Counted from the stretch's first letter, positions 46,418-56,180 are shown. The stretch: 64,000 nt of DNA from Bacteroidales bacterium (GCA_016709025.1 JADJEQ010000019.1:1-64000); one strand, 5' to 3'. Made by a program: numbers and translations. Notes: generated from the sequence alone by a model not told the origin.

Positions 46418-46633
46418 TGGCAGAATTCATTGGGGCACCTGAGATTATAGACATCACCATGCAATGATGTAAATGAAGGAATGAGAATTCATTTTAAGAT
46501 GATGAAAATCAAATAGATATAATAAGAAATGAAGAATCTGGGCTTGTAAATCAGCTTCTGCATTTCTTCATGCTAATTTCATTCGTAAAGATAGTAAACC
46601 GAGAGTTCGGATTGATGTTTCAAATGGATTAAG

Positions 46634-47557
46634 TTATAATTTCCTGAGTACATAAATCAGGCTGGAGAATTCACCGGTTCCTGTACGGGCCTTTGAATTG
46701 GAAATGAAACCACGAAGAAAGGCTTTAATATAGGAGGATTTTCCCGTCATATATTTTTCACTCAGAAGAGAGACATAATAAGAGTCAAAGAGCATGGGCA
46801 ATGTAGAAACTACTTCAAATCCATGCTTAGCAGCCAGTGCTGTTAAAGATTTTTTATCAAAATGGTATAAATGACGTGGTACATCCCAGGCAGCCCAGAA
46901 CCTGTAATAATAAGATGCATCGTAAGAAGCATGATTTGGCAATGCAAGGAATGCAAAACCATTATTTTTCAATAAACGGTTAATATCAACCATTCTTCGG
47001 TTAATATCCGGCACATGTTCAAGTACATGCCACATGGTGATCTGGTCAAATGACCCACTTTCAAGGGTTTCAATCTCAGGTTCGGTCGCTACTTCGAGTT
47101 TAAACCTGGATTGGGCGACCAATCGGGCTTTATCGTTGGGCTCTACCCCTGTTGTTTTCATGCCCTGACTCGAACAATAATTCAGAAATTCACCGGTAGC
47201 ACACCCGATGTCAAGGACAGCATTACCTGAAGAATATTTTTTTAAAAGTTTATATTTCCGCTTGTGGGTATAAGTTCGGACAAGGTGGTAGAGCTTGCTT
47301 AAAATATCTTTCTGTTCTTCCGAATGAGATATATAATTTTCAGAAGCATAATAGTCGCCCAATTTTGAAAGGTCAGGCATTGGGCGTGTAATCAATAACC
47401 CGCACTCGCTACACTTGTAAATAGCAAACTCTTCGCCGGTGAGGAAGTAGTCTTTGACATTTACTACAGTTGTAAACGCCTTATTATCACAGATTAAGCA
47501 ATTTTCAGGAGCTGAAATTTGATAGTGTTCCACGTGAAACAATTTAGGAGAAGCCAA
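46634..47557 (-). CDS. class I SAM-dependent methyltransferase with N-terminal zinc-type motif
   Basis: This 307-residue protein has an N-terminal CLIC...YKCSECG pair (about residues 19-52) that could hold zinc, and then a Rossmann methyltransferase of the Methyltransf_23 type: VLDIGCATGEFL (motif I, about 115-126), TTGVEPN, ITMWHVLEHVPD. Substrate unknown; relatives act on sugars or lipid-linked intermediates. The start overlaps a parS-like site: codons 6-11 (LFHVEH) are encoded by it. mnmG ends four nt upstream, so the two are co-transcribed. The N-terminus and the site may have evolved together. Confidence 0.85.
   Translation of the reverse strand: MASPKLFHVEHYQISAPENCLICDNKAFTTVVNVKDYFLTGEEFAIYKCSECGLLITRPMPDLSKLGDYYASENYISHSEEQKDILSKLYHLVRTYTHKRKYKLLKKYSSGNAVLDIGCATGEFLNYCSSQGMKTTGVEPNDKARLVAQSRFKLEVATEPEIETLESGSFDQITMWHVLEHVPDINRRMVDINRLLKNNGFAFLALPNHASYDASYYYRFWAAWDVPRHLYHFDKKSLTALAAKHGFEVVSTLPMLFDSYYVSLLSEKYMTGKSSYIKAFLRGFISNSKARTGTGEFSSLIYVLRKL
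47526..47541. other. parS-like ParB-binding site 1
   Basis: TGTTCCACGTGAAACA matches the well-known parS consensus TGTTNCACGTGAAACA at every defined base. It lies within the start of the methyltransferase gene. ParB spreads from such sites, which usually lie near the replication origin. Confidence 0.85.
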
Positions 47558-47561
47558 TTTT

Positions 47562-49433
47562 TTAACGGCTCAAAAATACAATTAATACTGATATGTCGGA
47601 AGGGGAAACGCCGTTAATGCGGCTGGCCTGGCCAATGGTTTCCGGTTTGGTTTTGCTCAGCTTTTCTCTCGCTTCGAATGATAACGATGTAAGGGAATTG
47701 TAATCGAAGTCTGGCTTGAGCCGGATGTCATCAAATTTTGATATTTTTTCGGCAATCTCCTTTTCCTTGTCGATGTAACCCTGATACTTGGTTAATATTT
47801 CAGTTTCTTCGATTACTTCTTCCGCTAAAGTATTATAAGTAGCAAAGTGTTCTCTAACAGCAGGAATGCACTCAATTAGGTTGTTTAGTCCGATCTGGGG
47901 CCGAAGCAGAAGTGTTGACAATTTTACTTTTTGACTGATTGGTGCTGTATTTAATTGTTCAAGCGTACCATTCACCTGATCGGGCGAAACACTTAAGTCG
48001 GAAAGAAAACGCAATGCCTGGTTAACAAAGAGTAACTTCTCCCCTACCCTGTTGTAGCGATCCTGATTAGCCAGTCCTAATTTATGGGATAAGGGTGTTA
48101 ATCTCAGATCGGCATTGTCCTGTCGGAGTAAAATGCGGTACTCTGCACGGGAAGTAAACATGCGGTAAGGTTCGTCAATACCTTTGGTAATTAAATCGTC
48201 AATTAATACCCCTATGTAAGCATCAGAGCGCTTTAGAATAAACGGAGATTGATCCCTGATTTTGAGATGCGCATTTATACCAGCCATTAATCCCTGTGCG
48301 GCAGCTTCCTCATAACCCGTAGTACCATTGATCTGGCCTGCAAAATAGAGGTTGTCAATAAGGCGGGTTTCCAGGGTATAGCGCAGCTGAACAGGAGGAA
48401 AATAATCATACTCAATCGCGTAACCGGGTCTGAAAATTTTAGCGTTCTCAAAGCCTGCTACCTTATGAAGGGCTTTTACCTGAATATAATCAGGGAGAGA
48501 AGAAGAAAATCCGTTTACATAATACTCTACGGTATCCCAGCCCTCGGGTTCAACAAATAACTGATGACGACTCTTATCGCTGAAACGATCGATCTTATCC
48601 TCTATTGAAGGACAGTATCTGGGTCCCCTGCCTGCAATTCGTCCCGCATACATAGGTGAATCGTCGAATCCCAAACGGAGTATATCATGAACTTCCGGAC
48701 TAGTATAAGTTAGATAGCAACTTCTTTGCTCTTTCAATTCCGGTGTATCAGTGTAAGAAAATTTCCCGGGATTTTCATCACCTTTCTGTTCATCCATTTT
48801 GCTGAAATCGATCGATCGGCCATCCACCCTGACGGGAGTACCTGTTTTTAATCTGGCTGATTCAAAGCCAAGCGAAATTAGATTTTCAGTCAAACCATGA
48901 GAAGCTTTATCACCCATCCTTCCTCCCCCGAAATTCTTTGTACCAATATGAATGATTCCGTTGAGGAATGTTCCGTTGGTTAGCACAACAGATTTACTGT
49001 TTATCGTTTGTCCCATTGCCGTTGTTACACCGGTAACCTTGCCATCTTTGGTATTGACATTTGTAACAGTATCCTGCCAAAAATCCAGATTCGGGGTTTG
49101 TTCGAGCATACGACGCCATTTCTCAGAGAAACGCATACGGTCGCTTTGAGCTCTGGGACTCCACATGGCAGGACCTTTCGACCGGTTCAACATTCTGAAT
49201 TGTATCATAGTTGAATCGGTGACTATGCCGGAATAACCACCCATGGCATCAATTTCACGGACTATTTGCCCCTTTGCAATACCACCCATAGCCGGGTTAC
49301 ACGACATTTGGGCGATGGTATTCATATTCATCGTTATGAGTAGTACAGATGATCCCATATTGGCAGCAGCTGCTGCAGCCTCGCTACCAGCGTGGCCTGC
49401 ACCAACGACTATAACATCATATTCTTTAAACAT
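47562..49433 (-). CDS. mnmG: tRNA uridine-5-carboxymethylaminomethyl modification enzyme MnmG (GidA)
   Basis: This 623-residue FAD enzyme works with MnmE in the cytosol to modify U34 of several tRNAs, using a methylene group from tetrahydrofolate and glycine. The Rossmann motif VIVVGAGHAGSEAA lies at about 7-20, followed by CNPAMGGIAKGQIVREIDAMGG (43-64) and the GidA signatures GTFLNG and AAAQGLMAGINA. The C-terminal domain (about 480-620), which binds tRNA and MnmE, is complete. Upstream, nine nt before the ATG, lies a parS-like site. The methyltransferase gene follows by four nt. gidA often sits near oriC, matching the parS sites. Confidence 0.97.
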   Translation of the reverse strand: MFKEYDVIVVGAGHAGSEAAAAAANMGSSVLLITMNMNTIAQMSCNPAMGGIAKGQIVREIDAMGGYSGIVTDSTMIQFRMLNRSKGPAMWSPRAQSDRMRFSEKWRRMLEQTPNLDFWQDTVTNVNTKDGKVTGVTTAMGQTINSKSVVLTNGTFLNGIIHIGTKNFGGGRMGDKASHGLTENLISLGFESARLKTGTPVRVDGRSIDFSKMDEQKGDENPGKFSYTDTPELKEQRSCYLTYTSPEVHDILRLGFDDSPMYAGRIAGRGPRYCPSIEDKIDRFSDKSRHQLFVEPEGWDTVEYYVNGFSSSLPDYIQVKALHKVAGFENAKIFRPGYAIEYDYFPPVQLRYTLETRLIDNLYFAGQINGTTGYEEAAAQGLMAGINAHLKIRDQSPFILKRSDAYIGVLIDDLITKGIDEPYRMFTSRAEYRILLRQDNADLRLTPLSHKLGLANQDRYNRVGEKLLFVNQALRFLSDLSVSPDQVNGTLEQLNTAPISQKVKLSTLLLRPQIGLNNLIECIPAVREHFATYNTLAEEVIEETEILTKYQGYIDKEKEIAEKISKFDDIRLKPDFDYNSLTSLSFEAREKLSKTKPETIGQASRINGVSPSDISVLIVFLSR

Positions 49434-49441
49434 TCAATTAA

Positions 49442-49457
49442 TGTTTCACGTGGAACA
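49442..49457. other. parS-like ParB-binding site 2
   Basis: TGTTTCACGTGGAACA is the exact reverse complement of site 1, so both match the parS consensus perfectly. It lies in the leader of mnmG, nine nt before its start. The two sites bracket mnmG, 1.9 kb apart. No parA or parB gene is in the window. Confidence 0.85.
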
Positions 49458-49563
49458 ATTGGAAAAAATACTGGTTTGGCACTGCAAATCAATGTAAACA
49501 AAAATTGCAGCCCATTGTTGGAGCTGCAAATTTACTGATTAATCCGGCCTCTTTGAGGATGCC

Positions 49564-49995
49564 TTACAGATGTGGTAAGTTTGCCAGGTAAGTTTCTTCT
49601 TTCATGCGCATGACGACCTGATCCTTGCGGGATTTATCCTTATATCCACATAAATGGAGTACCCCATGAATAATTACTCTGTGTAACTCCTCTGCAAATG
49701 ATTTTGAAAAAATACCGGCATTTTCCCTTACTCTTTCAATGCTTATAAAAATGTCACCCGAAATTGCTGAGCCTTCATTATAATCAAATGTAATAATATC
49801 AGTCAGCGTATCATGGTTGAGATATTTTATATTCATTTCAAGAAGAAACGAATCATCGCAAAAAATCACATTGATCACCAAGGGCGTTTTTCCTTCATTA
49901 ACAATGGTGTCTGTAATCCAGGTCCGGATGGTTTTAATATTCCTGGGCCGGTAAGTGATGGCTTCACTGAAAAATCCGATCTTCGGTTGACTCAT
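49564..49995 (-). CDS. ybeY: endoribonuclease YbeY (16S rRNA maturation)
   Basis: This 143-residue metalloprotein takes part in 16S rRNA 3' end processing and ribosome quality control. The zinc block reads HGVLHLCGYKDKS (near 110-122), where the third ligand of the usual HGxLHLxGYDH is replaced by Lys-Asp; the same form is known from many Bacteroidetes, so it is probably normal for the phylum. LTDIITFDY (near 64-72) is also typical. It is 130 nt upstream of mnmG on the same strand. Its start is the ATG at 49995. Confidence 0.93.
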   Translation of the reverse strand: MSQPKIGFFSEAITYRPRNIKTIRTWITDTIVNEGKTPLVINVIFCDDSFLLEMNIKYLNHDTLTDIITFDYNEGSAISGDIFISIERVRENAGIFSKSFAEELHRVIIHGVLHLCGYKDKSRKDQVVMRMKEETYLANLPHL

Positions 49996-50052
49996 ATTGT
50001 TTCTTTTAGTTTTGCAAAGGTATCAATATTGAAAAGGTGGTAAGTTTACGGG

Positions 50053-50080
50053 CAAAAAAAAACCGGCCAACAGACCGGTT
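50053..50080 (-). terminator. terminator after the DUF4175 gene
   Basis: On the minus strand, AACCGG/CCGGTT with an 8-nt loop is followed by a run of nine T. It lies just beyond the DUF4175 stop and separates that gene from ybeY. Confidence 0.9.
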
Positions 50081-50096
50081 CTTCTGACACTTCACC

Positions 50097-53000
50097 TCAG
50101 TTTACTGAGGGTATATTGATAAAATACTCATTGACTTTGTTCTTGTAATACAATTTGAAAGAAGGCGGGACGGTTCTCAGTAATTCTGTTTCACGGGAAG
50201 GAATGCCCATGTTGTTGAAAAAGGACGCCGGATCTGGTTTAGGAAGGTCTCTACCCTGTGTAGATTCCCTGCGCTCTTCCTGCTCTCGTTGCATTTCTGC
50301 TTTTTCTGATTCCAGCATTCTGGTGAGAATTTCTTCCTGCCTGCGCATGGTTTCCTGGTTCAGAATTTTATTTACCAGTTCGGTTTCTGTTTCGTCCATC
50401 TCTTCAATCATCTTATTCAGCCCTTTTTGATTCAGCGATCCTTCTTTCTGCAACTGGTCACGATATTCCTGCAACTGATTGCGTAACGCCGATTGCTCAG
50501 CAGCCATGCGGGCGAGCTGTTCACTCATCGATCCCTGCCCGGTTTTTCCTTTCTCTCCTTTACCTTCTTTCATCCCTTTCTTGATTGCTTCCATCTGCTG
50601 GTTCAGTTTTTCCTGCATCTTACGCATCGATTTCATGGATGAAGGTTTCCCCATACCCGGATTTGGACAACTTTTACCTGATTTTGAGGATGATTTCACC
50701 GACATATTCTGCTGCATTTTTTTCATTGATTCTGCAAGCATCAACGCGAGATTGTTAACAGAGGTCATAACAAACTGCTGTTTGCCCCTGGCGGTTGGAA
50801 TAACCCGGTTGTTAAGAGCATCCATCACCTGATCAACATTGTCATTTATTGCGGAGATTTCACGGTTTACAAACGGCTCAATCATCGCCTGCCGCTTACT
50901 GAGTGCAAACAACGAATCTTCTACCATGACCAGATTATCTTTTAATGCTTTTTGCTGGTCAACAATTTTGGTGAATTGCGGATCGTTGCGGTTAATGGTC
51001 GCCAACCTGTCAATAAGTCCTTCCTGATCAAATGAAATCTGTACAAGATTTTCCAGAATAGCCCTTAATGCTTCAATGTCCTCTCCCAACTCTTCCTCTT
51101 CCATTTCCTGTTGCATCTCGAAAAGTTCATCGCCCATCTCCTCCATTTTATCAGCGGCATCATCCTGCGATTTTGAAGCTTTCTTCATCTGACCCTCTTT
51201 CAGGTTCTTTTTTGAATCATCCAGATCTTTTTGAATATCCTCTTTTTTCTGCTCAGGAATTTTGAAATTATTCGGTTCCTCCAGTTTATTATTCATTTCT
51301 TTTAAGTCCTGAAGATCCTTCTTCAGATTTTCAAAATCTTTGTTTATTTTTTCCTGTTCTTCACTTAACTTTTCCTGTTCTTTTTTATCGGCATTTTCGG
51401 TTTTCTCAGAGAGTTTTTTTTGCTCTTCCGAAAGTTCCTTAAGTTTATCAATGGCATCCGTTAGTTTTTTATCAAATTCAAGTTGCTTGAAAAGTTCCAG
51501 ATTCCGGTCCAGAGCCTTTTCCATATCCTCAGCATTGAACTTCATTTTATCCAGCACCTCATTTAATTTATCCTTATCCAGATTTTCCATCATTTTCCGG
51601 AGTTCGTCAAAAAGCTTCTTCATGTCGTCATTCATAATCTCTTCGAAAAGTTTTTCGAGTTGCTTCTGTTTTTCAGCTATTGCTTCATCCACTTCGGAGT
51701 ATTGCGATTCCTTAATATTGGCTTTTTCATTCTGTTCCCTCATTTCCTCAACCTGTTTCTGCAAATTCTGCTGCCGCTCAAGTAAATCCTGCACCTGCTT
51801 CTTTTCCTGGTAATTCAAGCTCTTTTTGTCGATCAGCTTTTTATTTAGCTGGTTAATATCCTTCTGAATTTTTTGTGCTTCAGCAATACTTTTTTCAAGC
51901 TCACTTTTTACATTATCCTGATTTTTTTTAACCATTTCTTCAATTTCCTCACGGGTCGGGATCTTGAGTGCCATTTTCTGTGATCTGGAAGATTTACTCC
52001 CATTTACGCCATCGTTATCCCAAATAGTAAAGTAATATTCAATTTCATCTCCCGGCTGAAGACCGGCTTCTGTCACATCGTAATAATGATAGAACTGTTG
52101 CTGGGAATTGTCTTTCTGTATAATTACGGGAACAGATAATTCAGCGGAACTTTCCCCATCCTGTGTTTTTCGTGACAAACGGAACTCCATATTTCTAAAA
52201 CCATAGTCATCATTTATTAATCCTCTGAAATACAATCTGTTATCATAAACAGAATCCCGGTACTCTTCAACAGAAATCATTGGATAAAGGTCAGGTATTA
52301 CATTGATAAAGAATGACATAGAATCTGAACCTTTCATATATTCATTCTCAATACTGACGGAATAGGGTGTAGGCTCCATCAGTCTGGCTGAAGTGGAAAT
52401 GGTATTGGAATTCTCAACTTTAATTTTCTGAAATTTTTTCGCAGTTTTAAATGTAACAAACCGGGTGTCTCTGGTGTAAAATTTCCATACCACATTGGTG
52501 CCCTGCGGAACTACAACATCACCTGTGTTGGTAAGCACTTCTGACTTTTTACCGGTGTAACCAGGATAAATAAGCTCCAGATCGAAGTTTAAAATAATGG
52601 GCTTGGGAAGTACAACAAGTTCATATTCATTTGTATAATGCCCAATCGCCTGAAATTTAAATCGTTGGTTCTTTTGAACTTTCCTGAAGGTGTAAGAATA
52701 ATTTAACTTATCCGTGGCATCCATCCGGTATTCGTTACCATCTATTACTACAAAAACCTGATCTGGTATCTCCTCGCCTTCAATATTCACCTGCAGAATA
52801 AAATCTTCCTGCTGGACAGCCTTCAGATCTTTATTGGTAACCCTGATGCTGAAAGGCATGGGTTTTTCGAAAGCCAGGGAGTGGTTAATCAGCCGGCTGC
52901 CGGGACCGGTTATAGCTTTTGGCGAAAACAGAAGAAACAAAAGCAGGATCATCACAGGAGGAAGAGCATAATACAGATACTTTCTGTTTCTCGATAGATC

Positions 53001-53447
53001 GATGGCTGTGGTGAAAGGTACTGGTTTGAGTTTTTCTGCCTTCTGATTGATACTGGCAAGAATAAGTTCTTTCTGTTGGGTGGTTTCAACTGCAAGTGAA
53101 TTGAGTTGAAGTGTATTCAGCAGGACATCACTGACTTCTTTGAAATGTTTCCCGATAATTCCGGCAGCCATTTCGTGTGAAATTCTTTTCCCGGCCTTAT
53201 TTAATTTAAGCAATGGAAGAACAACAAAACGGGTGAGTATAAGAATAGCTCCCGTTAGATATATATAGAATAAAATGGTTCTTACCGGCACCGAAAACCA
53301 GGCCAGTGACTCAAGCTGGGTGAAAATCAAAAAAAAGGACCCCAATAGGGCAATGCTGTACAACCCTCCCCTGATCAGTTGATTGGTGTAATACTTTCTG
53401 ATAAAGGCGTCGAGTTTGTCGATCAGTATATTGTAGTTATCGTTCAT
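50097..53447 (-). CDS. DUF4175 membrane protein with long coiled coil
   Basis: This 1116-residue protein has about three N-terminal membrane helices (about 25-45, 55-78 and 150-172), a beta-rich extracytoplasmic region (about 180-490), and then a long charged coiled coil (about 500-1060) very rich in Lys, Glu, Gln and Leu. This is the shape of DUF4175, a widespread but uncharacterised Bacteroidetes envelope protein. The coiled coil has regular repeats such as KELSEEQKKLSEKTE. No enzyme motif is visible. It is monocistronic, closed by a terminator. A mechanical or scaffold role is a guess. The low-complexity part explains many antisense open frames there. Confidence 0.85.
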   Translation of the reverse strand: MNDNYNILIDKLDAFIRKYYTNQLIRGGLYSIALLGSFFLIFTQLESLAWFSVPVRTILFYIYLTGAILILTRFVVLPLLKLNKAGKRISHEMAAGIIGKHFKEVSDVLLNTLQLNSLAVETTQQKELILASINQKAEKLKPVPFTTAIDLSRNRKYLYYALPPVMILLLFLLFSPKAITGPGSRLINHSLAFEKPMPFSIRVTNKDLKAVQQEDFILQVNIEGEEIPDQVFVVIDGNEYRMDATDKLNYSYTFRKVQKNQRFKFQAIGHYTNEYELVVLPKPIILNFDLELIYPGYTGKKSEVLTNTGDVVVPQGTNVVWKFYTRDTRFVTFKTAKKFQKIKVENSNTISTSARLMEPTPYSVSIENEYMKGSDSMSFFINVIPDLYPMISVEEYRDSVYDNRLYFRGLINDDYGFRNMEFRLSRKTQDGESSAELSVPVIIQKDNSQQQFYHYYDVTEAGLQPGDEIEYYFTIWDNDGVNGSKSSRSQKMALKIPTREEIEEMVKKNQDNVKSELEKSIAEAQKIQKDINQLNKKLIDKKSLNYQEKKQVQDLLERQQNLQKQVEEMREQNEKANIKESQYSEVDEAIAEKQKQLEKLFEEIMNDDMKKLFDELRKMMENLDKDKLNEVLDKMKFNAEDMEKALDRNLELFKQLEFDKKLTDAIDKLKELSEEQKKLSEKTENADKKEQEKLSEEQEKINKDFENLKKDLQDLKEMNNKLEEPNNFKIPEQKKEDIQKDLDDSKKNLKEGQMKKASKSQDDAADKMEEMGDELFEMQQEMEEEELGEDIEALRAILENLVQISFDQEGLIDRLATINRNDPQFTKIVDQQKALKDNLVMVEDSLFALSKRQAMIEPFVNREISAINDNVDQVMDALNNRVIPTARGKQQFVMTSVNNLALMLAESMKKMQQNMSVKSSSKSGKSCPNPGMGKPSSMKSMRKMQEKLNQQMEAIKKGMKEGKGEKGKTGQGSMSEQLARMAAEQSALRNQLQEYRDQLQKEGSLNQKGLNKMIEEMDETETELVNKILNQETMRRQEEILTRMLESEKAEMQREQEERRESTQGRDLPKPDPASFFNNMGIPSRETELLRTVPPSFKLYYKNKVNEYFINIPSVN

Positions 53448-53611
53448 TCTTTTAGTAAAACTTTAGTTGGCCATGTGACAGTTGTAAACAATACCACTCT
53501 TAATTAGGTTCAAACGTTAAAACTTTCCCCTTATTCTTCAAAATCTGAAGATGGAAGTCTGAAAGATGGGTTTTAATGGGTACGCAATTTCAGATACTGT
53601 GTTCCCCAAAA

Positions 53612-54475
53612 TCACTTTGCATCAAAAACTTCAATTCCACTCCAGTCATCGGGAATACCTCTCTGAATATTATTTTTACAGCGGTTAACATAAAAAGCAG
53701 CCACCGAATCACGCTGGTTGATCTTGACAATCTCGCTGAACACTTTAAGTGCATCCTCGAACCGTTTGTTTTTGTAATGATCTATCCCATTGCCAAACAA
53801 TGACTTGGTTTCAATTTTCAGCAATTTTACCTCGTCAGGTTCGCCGTCTAATACTTCGAACACATAGACGGCTTCTTTTTTCCCCTTTACGCGGGCGATA
53901 TCGAGGAAACGAAAATTATACTTCGAGGGCTCTTCGAGTTTAATCAGGGTATCTTCGCTGATGATGATCGAGGTTCTGTAAATTTTTGAAAGTCCTTCAA
54001 GACGGGATGCGAGATTTACGGCATCAGATATTACGGTTCCATCCATCCTCCCCTCCCCTCCTACTACTCCAAGCATCAGGTTACCGGTGTGAATTCCAAT
54101 TCCCGAATCTATCGTAGGCCTGCCCTGATCAACACGATCCAGGTTAAACATGTTCAACGCATGGCGCATCTCTATGGCAGCATCAATGGCATCGTCAACT
54201 TTTTCATGAAACAAAGCCATGATAGAGTCGCCGATAAACTTATCAATAAACCCGTTATTCTTTCGTATTACCGGCTCCATGTAACCAAGGTAATGGTTGA
54301 TGAAGTCAAAATTTTCCTTAGGTGTCATGTCTTCCGACAATTCGGTAAAACTCCGGATATCGGAAAACATAACAGTCATCTCTTTTGAACCTGATCCCCA
54401 ACTGAATGTCAACAAAGTTTTCTTTACCCAGGAACTCAAGAAACTGATTTGGGACGAAACGGCTGTAAGCTTCAT
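53612..54475 (-). CDS. class III cyclase, catalytic piece
   Basis: This open piece contains the whole cyclase domain from SGSKEMTVMFSDIRSF onward and a C-terminal TPR-like region (LFGNGIDHYKNKRFEDALKVF). The first roughly 26 residues are out of frame. Substrate (ATP or GTP) is uncertain, but the lone KEMTV lysine fits an adenylate cyclase. Confidence 0.75.
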   Translation of the reverse strand: MKLTAVSSQISFLSSWVKKTLLTFSWGSGSKEMTVMFSDIRSFTELSEDMTPKENFDFINHYLGYMEPVIRKNNGFIDKFIGDSIMALFHEKVDDAIDAAIEMRHALNMFNLDRVDQGRPTIDSGIGIHTGNLMLGVVGGEGRMDGTVISDAVNLASRLEGLSKIYRTSIIISEDTLIKLEEPSKYNFRFLDIARVKGKKEAVYVFEVLDGEPDEVKLLKIETKSLFGNGIDHYKNKRFEDALKVFSEIVKINQRDSVAAFYVNRCKNNIQRGIPDDWSGIEVFDAK

Positions 54476-54743
54476 TCATCTGTGATATCCTGAAGATGTA
54501 TTCCCTTAGTCTGGAGGTCATCATATTATATCCCTCCGACATCACGCCCACTTCGTCGTTTGTTCTTACAATGGTAAAGTTATCAAGCATTCCTTCACCT
54601 GTTTTACGCATGCTGTCAACCAATTCATTTACAGGTCTGACAATGCCGGCTGTTGACCAGTTCACAAAAAACAGGATATAAATAAATGAAACAAATATTC
54701 CACTGAAAATTCCCCCCGAACATAAGGGCGTTGTCGAAAGCAC
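54318..54743 (-). pseudogene. class III cyclase, middle piece (last membrane helix and HAMP linker)
   Basis: In frame from about 54714 to about 54397. It encodes the last membrane helix (GIFVSFIYILFFVNWS), the HAMP-like linker and SRFVPNQFLEFLGKENFVDIQLG, a block usual just before class III cyclase domains. Confidence 0.7.
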
Positions 54744-55788
54744 TGATATAATAAAGGTCTTTAAGATCAGCGTCTTTGGTCAGATCTACTTCAGGCCCAA
54801 GCACATCAGAAAGCCTGCCAAGCATGATCCTCATTTCTGCATGACTCACTTCACCCATATCCTTAATTGGTGTGAGACTAAGAATAAGGTACAGCAGGAC
54901 GATAGTCAACGGGAGAAGGGTTGTCATTGCGCTTGCTATGTATAACCTGTTTCTGATTTTTCCGGTATTTTTCCCAAAAATCCTTTTCTGAAGTTCATCA
55001 CGGGTGAAAATATGTTCTATGTACCTTATATGCACCCGGTGTTTTTGCCAGAAATAAATAAACAATACGGTCAGCAATGAAGCCACCAGTGAGATAAAAA
55101 GGTAGTTGGAAAACATCCTTCTTCCGATTTCATCGGTGAATGCGGAAGGAGATTGAATCTGATAGATCATAATTCCATGAACAACCGTAAACGCCAATAA
55201 TACAATTCCACTGTTGATGATAGGTGTGTACAATAAAAAGCGCCTGCAATACCGGTATAGTCTTGGAGAGATAGTTTTACCCAGCCGTTTGCGACGAAAA
55301 TAGCGTTTAAACGGCAAATTAACCGCAAATCCGATTAACGTGCTGAAAATGATAACGAATTTAAACAGCGAAGTTATAGAATCTGAAAATGTGTTCGAAG
55401 TACCCTTCTTCTTTGAACCTGTCGAAGCATTCAATGTTATATCTGCAACAGAATCAACCTGCCCGCTCTCAATAGCATTGGTTAAACTATCTGCCATTGC
55501 TTTTGAAATACTGTCTTTTGCTTTTTCAGAGGCATTCAAACCGGTGCGGAATCCTTCTCTGAATTGTTTCGCTGGCGAATCATTGTTTTGAGGCAGATTT
55601 GTATAGGTGGTTGAATCAATCCGGAGTTCAATCAGACCACTTTTTTCCTTCAACTCAGGGAAACTCTTGAGGATCATAAATGCCAATACAGGGAATACAA
55701 GCATAAAATAAAGCAACACAGGAAACAGGAAAATCCTTCCTATGTGGTACTTTGGAATGCGAACCCTGATATTGGGCTTTTTAGTCAT
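54625..55788 (-). CDS. class III cyclase, N-terminal membrane piece
   Basis: This open piece of 387 codons carries five membrane helices (about 18-38, 145-168, 188-210, 235-255 and 290-312) and a Ser/Thr-rich exported loop (about 60-135). It is correct until FDNALMFGG, then breaks at the six-C run. The cyclase domain lies in the other pieces. Confidence 0.72.
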   Translation of the reverse strand: MTKKPNIRVRIPKYHIGRIFLFPVLLYFMLVFPVLAFMILKSFPELKEKSGLIELRIDSTTYTNLPQNNDSPAKQFREGFRTGLNASEKAKDSISKAMADSLTNAIESGQVDSVADITLNASTGSKKKGTSNTFSDSITSLFKFVIIFSTLIGFAVNLPFKRYFRRKRLGKTISPRLYRYCRRFLLYTPIINSGIVLLAFTVVHGIMIYQIQSPSAFTDEIGRRMFSNYLFISLVASLLTVLFIYFWQKHRVHIRYIEHIFTRDELQKRIFGKNTGKIRNRLYIASAMTTLLPLTIVLLYLILSLTPIKDMGEVSHAEMRIMLGRLSDVLGPEVDLTKDADLKDLYYISAFDNALMFGGNFQWNICFIYLYPVFCELVNSRHCQTCK

Positions 55789-56180
55789 AAACCAGGATTT
55801 GGGAATGTAAACTGTTTGATAATGTAACGCTACAATTATTACAAAGTTACATCAATTTGGTTCAACAGGATGTTAATAAAATCAAAAAGGAAACTATCTG
55901 TTGGGTACAGAATGTACAAATGTTGAAAGAATGGAAATACTATTAGTTTATTGCTCCGGAATGAAAGACAGACTATTTAACCGGCAGTTTCCTCCGGGAG
56001 ACTTTCCTGATCAGTATTTAACATAATATCAGACAGATACAAAAGCATTTCCCGAATCTGATTTCAGGTAAACAGGGGATTCACCATTTGGATGAGGTAC
56101 TGCCTGTTTTAACGGATTGTTTCGTGAGAGAATAATATAGATGGACTGTTGTATCTTTGCTGCCCTAAATTATTCATAAA
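55789..56180. other. divergent gap between cyclase and gltX genes
   Basis: These 392 bases hold no supported gene. The right end has the gltX promoter box. The cyclase promoter must lie at the left, but no good minus-strand TAnnTTTG was seen. Several A/T runs but no clear hairpin. Confidence 0.45.
56152..56159 (+). promoter_or_regulatory. gltX promoter -7 element
   Basis: TATCTTTG is a perfect TAnnTTTG match, 22 nt before the gltX ATG. No exact -33 TTTG. Confidence 0.6.

Larger units (their letters stand above)
53612..55788 (-). pseudogene. class III adenylate/guanylate cyclase with membrane sensor, two frame breaks
   Basis: The full protein would have 724 residues: about five to six membrane helices in the N-terminal 390 residues, a HAMP-like linker (VRPVNELVDSMRKTGEG), a class III cyclase domain (MTVMFSDIRSFTELSE, FIGDSIMALF, GIGIHTGNLMLGVVG and DAVNLASRLEG) and a TPR-like tail. 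Both metal-binding aspartates (FSDIR and GDSIM) are present. It would make cyclic nucleotide in response to an unknown signal. The frame breaks at the run of six C at 54712-54717 (five expected) and at CCCC 54396-54399 (three expected). Removing one base at each restores one open frame (2175 nt), so sequence errors are likely. Three open pieces result: 54625-55788, 54318-54743 and 53612-54475. Confidence 0.82.

Noticed and set aside
46528..46578. Imperfect inverted repeat AAGAAATG(A/C)AGAA before the sensor kinase
   Set aside because: It has a mismatch, a long loop and no T run, so I do not call it a terminator.
51340..51813. Serine/cysteine-rich plus-strand frame of 157 codons
   Set aside because: It is the antisense of the Lys/Glu-rich coiled coil of the DUF4175 protein.
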